This document shows positions 38,977-48,552 of a stretch of 64,000 bases of DNA, in pieces (position 1 is the first letter of the stretch; every line of letters begins with the position of its first letter). The notes beneath the pieces are model-generated. The model did no database searches. It saw nothing but the letters and a program-made list of their open reading frames with translations, and had not been told where the DNA came from. Source of the stretch: Niabella yanshanensis (GTDB taxonomy: Bacteria; Bacteroidota; Bacteroidia; Chitinophagales; Chitinophagaceae); the NCBI RefSeq assembly GCF_034424215.1, contig NZ_CP139960.1, forward strand, positions 4,526,001 to 4,590,000, in the 5' to 3' direction. Made by a program: the position numbers and the translations under genes.

Positions 38977-41034
38977 ATGAGGGGTATCTTTTTACTGGTA
39001 TTTATTTTTGTGGGCGTTTCTGCATATGCTCAAAGTCCTGTCAGGGGTGTTAGCGACAGGTTCAGAGGTATTGCGAATGCCGGATCAGGAGCTGATTCTA
39101 TAGGGCGAAGGAACAAGTTTGAAGATTCGGTAACCATTAGTTATCGCTACCTCGATACGGCGAGAGCCTACCGCGTGGATTCCTCGATCAACGATTTTAC
39201 AGTAAAATATCCCATTCCGGCAGACTATTACCACCTTTCTAATACAGGGGCGGCAGCGCAGTCTTTTTTATTTGCCCCCAATATGAAATCCGGCTGGGAC
39301 GCGGGTTTTCATGCCTATGATATTTATAAATTTACAGTAGATAAAGCCCGATTTTTCACAGTTACCAGACCTTACTCAGAAATCAGTTACATGTTAGGTA
39401 CGCGCAGCGAACAGATGATTGAGCTGATGCATACACAAAATATTAAACCTCAGTGGAACGCCAGTATTCATTACAGGATGGTGGGTGCCCCGGGTATTTA
39501 CCGCAATCAAAAAACCAGTCACAATAATTATGCTATCACCAACTGGTTTCAAACCCAGGACAGGCGATATACGAATTATGTAGCCATTATCGCCAATAAG
39601 CTGAAAGGCAGCGAAAGCGGGGGGATACTTAACGATCAGAATTATATAGATAACCCTGATTTTGCGGACCGCTCTACGGTATATACGAAGTTGGGAGGAG
39701 AGTCTGGGTTTGGATCGGGAATTTTTAATACAGATATTTCTACGGGCAATACCTACGAAGATTTCAATGCAATTATGCGTCATCAGTATGATCTGGGGCG
39801 TAAAGATTCACTGGTGAATGACAGTACCGTCATACCCCTGTTTTTTCCCCGCGTCCGTTTAGAGCATACTATACGGTATAGTGCATATAAATACATGTTC
39901 TCCGATGCGAGCCCCCGGCCAGAATATTATAGTGAATATTATGATATGCCTTCGGTAAACTCCCTTTTTCGCAGGGAAGACTTTTGGAAGGAGCTGATGA
40001 ATGACTTCTCTATTTACACGTTTCCCGATGAAAAGAACACACAACAGTTTCTGAAAGTAGGGGTTGCCTTGCAAAATCTTACCGGTATATTCAGGGATGG
40101 AATTACAGAAACTACGGACGGGATTAACTATGCTGATGATAAACAGAATAAAGGTTACAACCTGATGGGGCATGGTGAGTATCGGAACCGTACCAAAAAC
40201 CAACGTTGGGATCTGTTAGCCAGGGGTAACATGTATTTTGTCGGGATGAATGCCGGGGACTATGATGTGGCGGCAAGTATTCAAAGTTCTTTCGGGGATA
40301 AAATCGGATCGCTTAAATTAGGTTTTGAAAATGCAAACCGAACGCCTTCCTATGTAACGAACGCCAATAGTTCCTTCTACTTTATGAGGGATACTGTAAA
40401 TCTCAGAAAGGAGAACAGTTCACACCTGTATGCTACTTTATACCAACCCCTGCTCAAGTTACGATTAACAGGGAATTACTATCTGGTGAATAATTATACG
40501 TACTATACTGATTTTTATAATATCAACCAGGCCGCTCTTTTTAATTTATTACAGATATCTGCGCATAAAACCTTTGCATTTGGTAAAAAACGTCAATACA
40601 AGTGGATGACGGACAATTATTTTCAACAGGTAATCGGGAACGGACCTGTTAATGTGCCTTCCTGGTTAACCCGTAACCGTATTATGTATGAGGGTAATCT
40701 GGGCTTCAATAATCTCAAAATTGCAATGGGCTTCGATACAAGGTATCGCACTAATTATAAAGCTAACAACTACTCACCTCTGCTGGGACAGTTCTTCTAC
40801 CAGGATAGCACTACAGTGAAATACAAACTTCCTGATATTGCCGCTTTTGTTCATTTCCGGATTAATTCTTTCAGGGCTTTTTTGCGTGCCGAAAACCTGA
40901 ACACATTCCGAAGCCTGGTTGGGGTGGATGGCAAAACTTCTTACGGCTTTACCAACAGCAACTTTGCAGCGCCCGACTATCCTTATGCAGGAATGATTAT
41001 ACGATTCGGTATTTTTTGGGGCTTTGTTAATTAG
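38977..41034 (+). CDS. Putative outer-membrane porin (Porin_10-like beta barrel)
   Basis: A 685-residue exported protein. Signal peptide ends A-Y-A-Q. The N-terminal part has S-I-N-D-F-T-V-K-Y-P-I-P and Y-H-L-S-N-T-G-A-A-A-Q-S, typical of the 'putative porin' family of Bacteroidota. The rest is amphipathic strands with many aromatics and ends in G-M-I-I-R-F-G-I-F-W-G-F-V-N, a barrel end. It is encoded 7 bp after purine nucleoside phosphorylase, so the two are in one operon. Substrate unknown. Confidence 0.85.
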   Translation: MRGIFLLVFIFVGVSAYAQSPVRGVSDRFRGIANAGSGADSIGRRNKFEDSVTISYRYLDTARAYRVDSSINDFTVKYPIPADYYHLSNTGAAAQSFLFAPNMKSGWDAGFHAYDIYKFTVDKARFFTVTRPYSEISYMLGTRSEQMIELMHTQNIKPQWNASIHYRMVGAPGIYRNQKTSHNNYAITNWFQTQDRRYTNYVAIIANKLKGSESGGILNDQNYIDNPDFADRSTVYTKLGGESGFGSGIFNTDISTGNTYEDFNAIMRHQYDLGRKDSLVNDSTVIPLFFPRVRLEHTIRYSAYKYMFSDASPRPEYYSEYYDMPSVNSLFRREDFWKELMNDFSIYTFPDEKNTQQFLKVGVALQNLTGIFRDGITETTDGINYADDKQNKGYNLMGHGEYRNRTKNQRWDLLARGNMYFVGMNAGDYDVAASIQSSFGDKIGSLKLGFENANRTPSYVTNANSSFYFMRDTVNLRKENSSHLYATLYQPLLKLRLTGNYYLVNNYTYYTDFYNINQAALFNLLQISAHKTFAFGKKRQYKWMTDNYFQQVIGNGPVNVPSWLTRNRIMYEGNLGFNNLKIAMGFDTRYRTNYKANNYSPLLGQFFYQDSTTVKYKLPDIAAFVHFRINSFRAFLRAENLNTFRSLVGVDGKTSYGFTNSNFAAPDYPYAGMIIRFGIFWGFVN

Positions 41035-41439
41035 TTTATTTCGCATCAATCATAGGGTTGTAGATGCGAAGATAAATTGATGCAGCCCGCTTCATGCAAA
41101 ATCTGGATCAATCGATTCAATTAACCGCCTCTTACGATTATTAATAAGTTCAGATATCAGCTTTCGGGATTCATTGCTGACCGAAATCCATTACTTCCCC
41201 GAAAATGTTGTTCTCTTAACCGGTTGTTACAATGAAACGATAAAATAAGCTTTCGTATTACAATTTGTTTACTTTGAATTACGTCGTGTGGTTAGTTATC
41301 GTTCGTATGAGACCGTTTGCATTGACTGAGGGCAAAAAAGGGGTGGTTCCAGCGCAAAAAAACATTATTTTCCGGCATCAATATCAGTGATAAGAATTAA
41401 TTTTAATGATTACTTATATATCGCTGTGCTACTACTGTC
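41035..41439. other. Intergenic stretch with no gene seen
   Basis: About 400 bp of AT-rich sequence with stops in all frames. No tRNA, strong terminator or clear promoter pair was found. ATG 41440 of the next gene follows an AT-rich run. Confidence 0.5.
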
Positions 41440-43641
41440 ATGTTGAGGAAAAGCAAAAAGAATGTAAAGTTTTCTGTTGAGGAAGTTATTAACCTGCTGA
41501 ACAAATCCTCCCGGGGAGCTTTGGTAGGCAGCATGGTAGCTGCTTTAATATGTATGATGTATTTTGCCGGCACTGTAAAAACCGGACTTCCGCTGATAGT
41601 TGATGTTTTTATCGTAGTGGGAGTATCGCTGATGCTTCCTTTTTTAATATTTGGATTGGCATACTATATATATACGGTTATTCAAAACGTCAATAAGTAT
41701 ATTGTTATTGCTGTCATTGGAACATTTTTATTTACCAGGTTTTTACCGGATGAAAAGTTTAACCGGCCCTTTATTTTTTTAGAGCTTATTTCGGGTATAC
41801 TCGTCGGTATCGCATTCCATCTTAAAACCCGACTAATTGTCAGGTGGTTGTTCGTTTGCCTTGCAGTAGCAATTAACGTGTCGATGTTCGCCTTGCTCGT
41901 TAGTAAAGGTAGCACGCATGCTTTACCGGTTACTGATCGGTATTGGGAGCAAAAAGCCAGTAAACATCTTACATCTGTCGAAGATCCGATAAAACACCGC
42001 CCCTTCGCCGTTAAAGAGTTTAGCTACGGATCGGGTACAGATAAGCAGCGGGCTGAATATGGGCCCGATGTTCAATTGCGAACAATGCCAGTCAATGCCT
42101 CTCCATTTATGCAGCCTGCTTCAAAAATTAAATCTTTATTGAGAAAAACCTATTGGGGATTTGGCCTTGATCAATTGCCATTGAATGCAAGGGTATGGAT
42201 GCCGCAGCAACCCGGTACCTTCTCCCTGGTCGTTTTTGTACATGGCAATCACTTAATGACCGATTATTCGGAAAAAGGATATGCTTACATGGGAAGCTTA
42301 CTGGCCAGCCAGGGATTTATAGTTGTATCTATTGATGAGAATTTTTTAAATGAAAGTTGGTTTAATGATTTTTGGTTTACCGAAGTAAACGCCAGGGCCT
42401 GGTTGATTTTAAAACACCTGGAATATTTGCGTACCTGGAGTGCAAATCCCGGAAATCCTTTTTACCGACGGGTTGATATGAACAATATCTGCCTTGCTGG
42501 GCACTCGCGCGGCGCGGACGCAGTTGCGGTGGCGCTCACCCTCAACGGGCTTGACCGGTACCCGTATGACGGGCAGATTAATTTCAATTTCAGATTTTCA
42601 ATTAAAAGCATTGTACAGTTGGCTCCCGCCGGCCGGCAATCACCAGGATTTGAAATCCCCCTTGAAAATAGTGGTGCTAATTTCCTGATTTTGCATGGGA
42701 GCCATGATCAGGACGTCTATTATTGTGAAGGTATCAGGTCATTTAACCGGGTTAAGACGGATACCGCTCACAAGAATCTTAAAGCAATGCTTTATATATA
42801 TAAAGCTAACCACGGGCAATTTAACAGTGTTTGGGGTATAAAGGATTTACGTTTCCCCAACCAGTATTTTGTCAATTCTGCCGGCCTGTTAAGTGGTGCA
42901 GATCAGCAACGCATTGCGGGCACCTACGTATCTGCTTTTTTAAAAGCAACTATGCTAGGAGAAAAAAAATATATACCTTTTTTAAAAGATTGCAGAACCG
43001 GTTTCGATTTTTTACCGCGCAATTACTATGTAAGCCAGTTTGAAGACTACTCGTTCCGCTACCTGGCAGATTATGAGGAAGATCAAAACTTACGAACAAC
43101 GGATTTACAAGGCTGTTTCATAGAGGCCGGTAATTTGAAAAAATGGTATGAAAGAGTATTACCCCTCAGAAACGGAGATGCATTGGGCCAGGAAAATAAA
43201 GGAGTGTTCCTGGAATGGGGTAATGCGAATAACCCGGTCCCGCCCTATTATACCATCAATTTGTCCGGCAGCTTACCTGGAGCCAGGATCCCCTGGAATT
43301 CTGAAAATTTATTTTTTTCCATTGCTAACAATAGCGATCAAATTAATCAGGTAAACTTTTCTATTGAATTGAGGACCCCAACCAGGATTTATAGAAAATC
43401 TTTTAGTGATTTTTATACAGCGGCCCCTTTGCTAAAGACGGAACTTGCGAAATGGAACTATCTGTCAGATCTCAAAAAAGATATGCCGGTTGAGCGGGTA
43501 CTCCAGTTTATTCAATTGCCTTTTTCTGCATTTAAAGAAGCTGATGCCGACTTTAATCCCCAGCAGATAGAGCAGATCAGTTTTGTATTTGATAAACAGC
43601 CTGCCGGCTCCGTTATCATCGACAAAATTGGATACAATTAG
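41440..43641 (+). CDS. Membrane-anchored alpha/beta hydrolase
   Basis: A 733-residue protein. About residues 28-160 contain four or five membrane helices. The soluble part from about 200 is an alpha/beta hydrolase of the dienelactone-hydrolase/PET-hydrolase-like type: L-V-V-F-V-H-G-N-H-L oxyanion strand, nucleophile S356 in A-G-H-S-R-G, acid D423 or D425 in L-I-L-H-G-S-H-D-Q-D, and H458 in K-A-N-H-G-Q-F. From about 560 to the end a beta-rich domain follows, looking like a carbohydrate-binding or jelly-roll module (W-G-N; I-N-L-S-G-S-L-P). The fusion of membrane domain, hydrolase and beta domain is unusual; the substrate is unknown but a polyester, lipid or sugar ester at the cell envelope is plausible. 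Confidence 0.8.
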   Translation: MLRKSKKNVKFSVEEVINLLNKSSRGALVGSMVAALICMMYFAGTVKTGLPLIVDVFIVVGVSLMLPFLIFGLAYYIYTVIQNVNKYIVIAVIGTFLFTRFLPDEKFNRPFIFLELISGILVGIAFHLKTRLIVRWLFVCLAVAINVSMFALLVSKGSTHALPVTDRYWEQKASKHLTSVEDPIKHRPFAVKEFSYGSGTDKQRAEYGPDVQLRTMPVNASPFMQPASKIKSLLRKTYWGFGLDQLPLNARVWMPQQPGTFSLVVFVHGNHLMTDYSEKGYAYMGSLLASQGFIVVSIDENFLNESWFNDFWFTEVNARAWLILKHLEYLRTWSANPGNPFYRRVDMNNICLAGHSRGADAVAVALTLNGLDRYPYDGQINFNFRFSIKSIVQLAPAGRQSPGFEIPLENSGANFLILHGSHDQDVYYCEGIRSFNRVKTDTAHKNLKAMLYIYKANHGQFNSVWGIKDLRFPNQYFVNSAGLLSGADQQRIAGTYVSAFLKATMLGEKKYIPFLKDCRTGFDFLPRNYYVSQFEDYSFRYLADYEEDQNLRTTDLQGCFIEAGNLKKWYERVLPLRNGDALGQENKGVFLEWGNANNPVPPYYTINLSGSLPGARIPWNSENLFFSIANNSDQINQVNFSIELRTPTRIYRKSFSDFYTAAPLLKTELAKWNYLSDLKKDMPVERVLQFIQLPFSAFKEADADFNPQQIEQISFVFDKQPAGSVIIDKIGYN

Positions 43642-43849
43642 CCAGGCTGTCTTTCTGAAAGAAGAAGCCCCGGCGCCTGTTATTGAACGTTGCCATCTAA
43701 ATCCTGCTTAAACACACCGGCATCCATTTTATTGAGATGCATACAACTGGTTCGTATTTCCGCTGGCCGGAAGGGATGACAAACCATTGTAATAATTTTT
43801 GATACCGGGTTACTATAATGTAGGATATAGGTTATTAAAGCACTAAATA

Positions 43850-43880
43850 AAATAAAAAGCCGCCCTTTTGAGGCGGCATT
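43850..43880 (-). terminator. Terminator after the coiled-coil membrane protein gene
   Basis: GCCGCC/GGCGGC stem (43859-43864 and 43872-43877); on the minus strand it is followed by TTTTTATTTT. It lies 25 bp beyond the stop codon. Confidence 0.88.
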
Positions 43881-43904
43881 TATATTTGTGGGTTTCTGAT
43901 GTTA

Positions 43905-44900
43905 TTAACCAAAGATTCCTTTTCGCAGGCTCCTGATACCTTCACCGATTTTAAATCCGTTGTGATATACTTCTATTTTATAATCACCGGCTTTAAAACC
44001 TTCTAAATTTTTGATAGGGAAAGAAACACCTTTGCGGGTACCGGTTTCATATTCTACAGGAATTTTTGCTGTGAAGTTCCTGTCACCATCCTGGCGGGTA
44101 GTCATAGCGCCGGAGCCTAATTCAGAATTTTGAACGATAGCGCCCTTAGGATCGGTAACAATCACATAAAGATCAGCCGGACCAGATGTAGTAATCCTGT
44201 TTTCGATATTAAACGCGATCTGCAGTTTATCTACCTTCCTGGCAAAGCTGGTTTCTCTTTCCTTACCATTTTTTCTTTCTTTTAAAGGGGTAACTGACAT
44301 ACCTGAAGCTGCCAGTGTACTGGCTACATCAACCGTATTCGCCAATTCATCATTTTCTGCAGTGCGCATATCAAGATTCTGGCTCAAAACATTTTTTTCA
44401 GACGTCAAATGTGTGTTACGCGCTGTTAACTCCTGGTTCTCACCTTTAAGTTGTGTAACCTGAGCTTCCAGCCTTCCGATCTGCCCATTCAATTCGCCTA
44501 TTAACTGACGCGCTCTTTTTAAATCAGCAGCTGTTGCGTTATTGTCGCTTAATATTTTATTGATTTCAGCCTTTCTTGAATCGATTTCTTTTTGCAGGGC
44601 TGTTTTTTCGCCCTGCAGATTGTTGTTCGCCCCTGTAATTGAATCCAGGCGCATTTCTGCCAGGTTGAACATTTGTCTTAGCGAATCTGATTCAGACATA
44701 ACAGTTTCGGTTTGCGCATCAGTACCAGAAAAGACATTTCCGCCTTCACTGCCTGAATTTTTATTCCAAAGCATAAAACCCCAGGTTCCGAGTAATGCGG
44801 CTACTAAGAGGCCGATAATAAGGTTTCTACCACCGTTGGAACTAGAGGGCGTATTATTGGATGGCTGCTGAGAGGCAGAGGGATAATTTGTGTTTGCCAT
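43905..44900 (-). CDS. Single-pass membrane protein with a long coiled coil, function unknown
   Basis: A 331-residue protein. An S/N/P-rich cytoplasmic start is followed by one membrane helix (L-I-I-G-L-L-V-A-A-L-L-G-T-W-G-F, about 27-44). About 70-190 is a continuous coiled coil (L-N-G-Q-I-G-R-L-E-A-Q-V-T-Q-L-K-G-E-N). The C-terminal 120 residues are a beta domain (I-A-F-N-I-E-N-R-I-T; Y-V-I-V-T-D-P-K-G; Y-K-I-E-V-Y-H-N-G-F). This layout recurs in Bacteroidota as a conserved envelope protein, but its role is not known to me. It is a single-gene unit ended by a terminator. Confidence 0.82.
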   Translation of the reverse strand: MANTNYPSASQQPSNNTPSSSNGGRNLIIGLLVAALLGTWGFMLWNKNSGSEGGNVFSGTDAQTETVMSESDSLRQMFNLAEMRLDSITGANNNLQGEKTALQKEIDSRKAEINKILSDNNATAADLKRARQLIGELNGQIGRLEAQVTQLKGENQELTARNTHLTSEKNVLSQNLDMRTAENDELANTVDVASTLAASGMSVTPLKERKNGKERETSFARKVDKLQIAFNIENRITTSGPADLYVIVTDPKGAIVQNSELGSGAMTTRQDGDRNFTAKIPVEYETGTRKGVSFPIKNLEGFKAGDYKIEVYHNGFKIGEGIRSLRKGIFG

Positions 44901-45076
44901 AAAACAATAATTTTTTAATTTAAAAACTGCACTAAAAAAACTGCAAATTAATGCAGTAGGTTAAAGAATTTCCTAATATTTTTAAAAATGTCTTTTCAGT
45001 GGAAACATAAATTATGCCAAACCAAGAAAGCTTGGCGCTATCATCGTTATTTTGATAATATTTTGGGATTTAAAAT

Positions 45077-45084
45077 TATCTTGC
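45077..45084 (+). promoter_or_regulatory. Promoter -7-like element of holA
   Basis: TATCTTGC with TTTTG 22 bp upstream. The ATG (45089) begins 5 bp later, so the mRNA would be leaderless or nearly so if this is the promoter. Confidence 0.45.
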
Positions 45085-45088
45085 GTGC

Positions 45089-46084
45089 ATGTCTGTGGAT
45101 AAGGTAATATCAGATTGGAAGAAAAGTGCTTATAAACCAGTGTATTGGATAGAAGGCGACGAGGAGTTTTATGTCGATCAGCTGGTAGATTATGCTGAGC
45201 ATCATATATTAAATGAGAGTGAAGCCTCTTTTAACCTCACCATTTTTTACGGGAAGGATGCCGCCTGGCCGGATGTTTTAAATGCCTGCCGTAAATATCC
45301 CATGTTCTCCGACAGGCAGGTAGTAATTGTAAAGGAGGCCCAGCAAATGAAAGATGTGGACAAGCTGGAGCCGTATATTCAAACACCTCTTTCATCCACC
45401 ATATTGGTGGTGGCGTTTAAAGATAAGAAACTCGATTCGCGTACCAGGTTTGCTAAACTGGTAAAAGACAAAACAGAATATATAGTTACCAAGAAATTAT
45501 ATGATAATGCATTGCCCGAATGGGTAAATACAGTTGTAAAGAATATGGGGTATACCATTTCGCCCAAGGCCAACAGCCTGATTGTAGACCATATTGGTAA
45601 CGACCTGAGCCGGATTAAAAATGAGGTTGATAAAATACTCATTAATCTGGGCGCCCGGAAATCCATTACTGAAGAGGATGTGGAGAGCTATGTAGGTATC
45701 AGCAAGGAATTTAATGTATTTGAATTGCAGAACGCTATTGCTACACGTAATCTGGCAAAGGCTGTACGTATCATCCAGTATTTCGCTGCCAACCCCAAAA
45801 TAGCGCCCATACAACTGGTACTGCCATCTTTGTATTCTTTTTTCAATAAAACCTATATGGTTTACGGCGCTTCCGGCGGAGAAGATGCTATTGCCAAGCA
45901 GATTGGCGTCGGGCCTTTTTTTGTAAAGAGTTATTTACAGGCCTCAAAAACGTATAGCTTCAGAGATGTAGAGAAAATATTGCTGCTGTTACATAGCTAT
46001 AACCTCAAAAGCCTCGGCATTAACACCGCCAGGGTAGAGGATGCGGAGCTATTAAAGGAAATGGTGGTAAAGATTATGATGTAG
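45089..46084 (+). CDS. holA: DNA polymerase III delta subunit
   Basis: The clamp-loader subunit that opens the sliding clamp. At 331 residues it matches the family. The N-terminal pattern P-V-Y-W-I-E-G-D-E-E-F-Y-V-D-Q-L, then Y-P-M-F-S-D-R-Q-V-V-I-V-K-E-A-Q-Q and F-N-V-F-E-L-Q-N-A-I-A-T-R-N-L-A-K-A are typical of HolA, as is the C-terminal helical collar domain. It is not an ATP-hydrolysing subunit and has no Walker motif, as expected. Confidence 0.93.
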   Translation: MSVDKVISDWKKSAYKPVYWIEGDEEFYVDQLVDYAEHHILNESEASFNLTIFYGKDAAWPDVLNACRKYPMFSDRQVVIVKEAQQMKDVDKLEPYIQTPLSSTILVVAFKDKKLDSRTRFAKLVKDKTEYIVTKKLYDNALPEWVNTVVKNMGYTISPKANSLIVDHIGNDLSRIKNEVDKILINLGARKSITEEDVESYVGISKEFNVFELQNAIATRNLAKAVRIIQYFAANPKIAPIQLVLPSLYSFFNKTYMVYGASGGEDAIAKQIGVGPFFVKSYLQASKTYSFRDVEKILLLLHSYNLKSLGINTARVEDAELLKEMVVKIMM

Positions 46085-46392
46085 GTTTGATAAGTTGGCT
46101 GGTTGATGGGTTTAAAAGTTGAGAAGGTTGAAGAGGTGATAAGGCCACTGCCATTCAGCAGATCATTCAGAGCATCCATGAACCGTATCCGGTCCCGCAC
46201 ATCCCACATCCATCAAATAACCAATGTTCAACGCAAAGACAATTGTCATCCGGCAAACCAGCATCCAGTAACCAGCATCCCCTTCCCGGCGATAACTTTT
46301 AAGTCCCGGCTATAATCCCTTATCTATGAACGATCACCTATAAAATTTCATCTGCTTTCTGTCTGCTATCAACTGTCCGCTGTCGTCCCTCC
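46085..46392. other. Intergenic stretch with short tandem words
   Basis: No gene. It contains GTTGA-type words (46091-46130) and the phrase CCAGCATCCAGTAACCAGCA at 46258-46277, which resembles the phrase at 1874-1905. Confidence 0.5.
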
Positions 46393-47478
46393 TTATTCCT
46401 CCTGTCCCATCCACATAGCCCCACCCACGCTGTTACGTGCAGCTCCGGTTACCGAGCTTAGTACATTATATTCTTCGCGCCAGCGTAATACGCCAATCAA
46501 AGCCATAATCAACGCCTCTTTGTATTGGACCAGTTGCTCATCCGGGATGACCACCTTTATAGATCCCAGTGCTTCCTGTAAGCGCTCTATCAGATAGCCA
46601 TTCAATGCGCCTCCACCAGTTACCAGTAACTGTTCTTCCCCGTCGGTGGATACCCGGTGGGGCATGATGGCATTTTTGATCTGTCTTACAATATGTGCCA
46701 CATAAGTATGTAGCGCATCTTCAGTCGAGAGCCCGTATTTTTTGATAATGGGATATACGATATCAGTGCCAAAGCTATTAGCTAATGATTTGGGAATCGG
46801 ATGGGTGTAATAAGCCAGCCCGTTGAGCTCATTCAGCAGGGACTGGTTGATCTGGCCACTTCTGGCAAGCGCGCCGTCCCTGTCAAAGTCCTGTCCGGCT
46901 TCCTGAGCCAGCATATTTAAAACACGGTTGGCTGCACAAATATCAAAGGCCTTATACCCCTCATTGCTGATAGAAATATTGGCAATGCCGCCGATATTGA
47001 GAAAGTATTGGTAATTCGAAAAAAACAATTGCTCCCCAATGGGTACAATAGGCGCTCCCTGCCCTCCAAAGGCAATGTCCATCGCCCTGAGATCTGTAAC
47101 AACCGGTAATTGCGTTGTTGCGGCAATAGCAGCTCCGTCTCCCAGTTGTGCTGTCATTTTTTTTGAAGGAATATGAAACGTAGTATGTCCATGTGATGCT
47201 ATAACGGCCACTTTAAACTGCAGCTGGTATTTTTCTATAAACTCATTAACACGCGCTCCAATATAATGGCCATATGCGGTATGCAAAAGCTGGTAATCTA
47301 ATGCGGACAGCGAAGTGGCATTTTTTAATTGATCGACCCATTCACTACTGTAAGGAACACAGTCGGCATGAACCAGCTCATAACTCCATTTGCCTCCATT
47401 CTCTAAAATTTCGGCAAACACAATATCCAATCCGTCGAGAGAGCTACCGCTCATTAAGCCTATAGCACGATAAACCAT
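46393..47478 (-). CDS. anmK: Anhydro-N-acetylmuramic acid kinase
   Basis: Phosphorylates and opens 1,6-anhydro-MurNAc in peptidoglycan recycling, yielding MurNAc-6-phosphate. At 361 residues it has the family length. Motifs: I-G-L-M-S-G-S-S-L-D-G-L-D (phosphate loop), A-S-H-G-H-T-T-F-H, Q-L-G-D-G-A, D-L-R-A-M-D-I-A-F-G-G-Q-G-A-P-I-V-P and N-I-G-G-I-A-N-I-S, with L-V-T-G-G-G-A-L-N near the end. All are intact. No other recycling gene is adjacent. Confidence 0.97.
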   Translation of the reverse strand: MVYRAIGLMSGSSLDGLDIVFAEILENGGKWSYELVHADCVPYSSEWVDQLKNATSLSALDYQLLHTAYGHYIGARVNEFIEKYQLQFKVAVIASHGHTTFHIPSKKMTAQLGDGAAIAATTQLPVVTDLRAMDIAFGGQGAPIVPIGEQLFFSNYQYFLNIGGIANISISNEGYKAFDICAANRVLNMLAQEAGQDFDRDGALARSGQINQSLLNELNGLAYYTHPIPKSLANSFGTDIVYPIIKKYGLSTEDALHTYVAHIVRQIKNAIMPHRVSTDGEEQLLVTGGGALNGYLIERLQEALGSIKVVIPDEQLVQYKEALIMALIGVLRWREEYNVLSSVTGAARNSVGGAMWMGQEE

Positions 47479-47639
47479 GATAGAACTAAAACATTTTAAG
47501 TAATAAAAAGAACAGGAATGTGTTGACCTGTGAATGGAGCTATAGCGGGTATAACGCCTGTCTCACTCAACAACAGCGCCTGCCCCACGGGGCGATCATT
47601 TATATTCTCAGGCCAGGCTCATAAAAAATATAAATCCTG

Positions 47640-47647
47640 TATGTTTG
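47640..47647 (+). promoter_or_regulatory. Promoter -7 element of upp
   Basis: TATGTTTG followed by C. It lies downstream of the earliest in-frame ATG (47530) and overlaps the next one, so the true upp start is the ATG at 47704. Confidence 0.55.
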
Positions 47648-47703
47648 CGAAAGTAATAAAACACACCAGTAATTATATCGCTCAACAAAAAAAGCCAATA
47701 CCA

Positions 47704-48354
47704 ATGATCATAAACTTAAGTGAGAATCATAGCCTGCTGAGTAACTGGGTAAGCGAATTAAGAGATGTGGAAGTGCAAAATGACCGTATGCGGTTCAGGC
47801 GCAATTTAGAACGTATTGGTGAAGTGATCGCTTATGAAATCAGTAAAACACTACCTTTCGAAATAGTGGAGACGCAAACGCCTTTAGGTATTTCTAATAG
47901 TAAAAAATTATCAGAACAGCCGGTATTGGCTACCATTTTGCGTGCAGGCTTAGCCCTGCATCAGGGACTGTTGAGCTATTTCGATAAAGGAGATAATGCA
48001 TTTGTATCAGCTTACCGCAAGCATCATAAGGATGGCAGCTTTGAAATAGAGATTGAATATATAAGTACGCCGGAGCTTGATAACCGTATTGTTATTATTT
48101 CGGATCCGATGCTGGCCACGGGAGCTTCACTGGTGAAAACCGTACAGTTTCTTAAAAATGAAGGCAAACCCAAAGACATTCATATCGCTGCTGCAATTGC
48201 CTGCGTAGATGGTTTGGAATATGTAACACGGGAAGTACCTGAAGCAATCATCTGGTGTGGAGATATCGATGAGGAAATTACAGCAAAGGGCTATATCGTT
48301 CCAGGGCTGGGAGACGCCGGAGATCTCGCTTACGGCAATAAAACACAAAATTGA
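47704..48354 (+). CDS. upp: Uracil phosphoribosyltransferase
   Basis: Converts uracil and PRPP to UMP in pyrimidine salvage. From ATG 47704 it is 216 residues, as in the family; the longer frame from 47530 adds 58 unrelated residues and begins before the -7 box. Motifs: T-I-L-R-A-G-L-A-L-H-Q-G-L, V-I-I-S-D-P-M-L-A-T-G-A-S (PRPP loop) and the C-terminal G-Y-I-V-P-G-L-G-D-A-G-D, the uracil-binding signature. A terminator follows. Confidence 0.96.
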   Translation: MIINLSENHSLLSNWVSELRDVEVQNDRMRFRRNLERIGEVIAYEISKTLPFEIVETQTPLGISNSKKLSEQPVLATILRAGLALHQGLLSYFDKGDNAFVSAYRKHHKDGSFEIEIEYISTPELDNRIVIISDPMLATGASLVKTVQFLKNEGKPKDIHIAAAIACVDGLEYVTREVPEAIIWCGDIDEEITAKGYIVPGLGDAGDLAYGNKTQN

Positions 48355-48380
48355 TCTGTAATCGTATAATAAACTAATGG

Positions 48381-48406
48381 AAGCAGCCTGCAGGACTGCT
48401 TTTTTG
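48381..48406 (+). terminator. Terminator after upp
   Basis: AAGCAG/CTGCTT stem around a CCTGCAGG-type loop, then a run of T. Confidence 0.75.
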
Positions 48407-48552
48407 TCTGTGGCCAAGTTTTTTAAAAGTTTGATGCTGTGGGCATTACTTATTAATATTTAATGGCGTTGCATGAAAAAAATCTAAAAAAAATTAATGA
48501 TCATTAATTACTGTTTATGTACTTTTCCGGTTAACGTAAATTTTGGTGCAAT

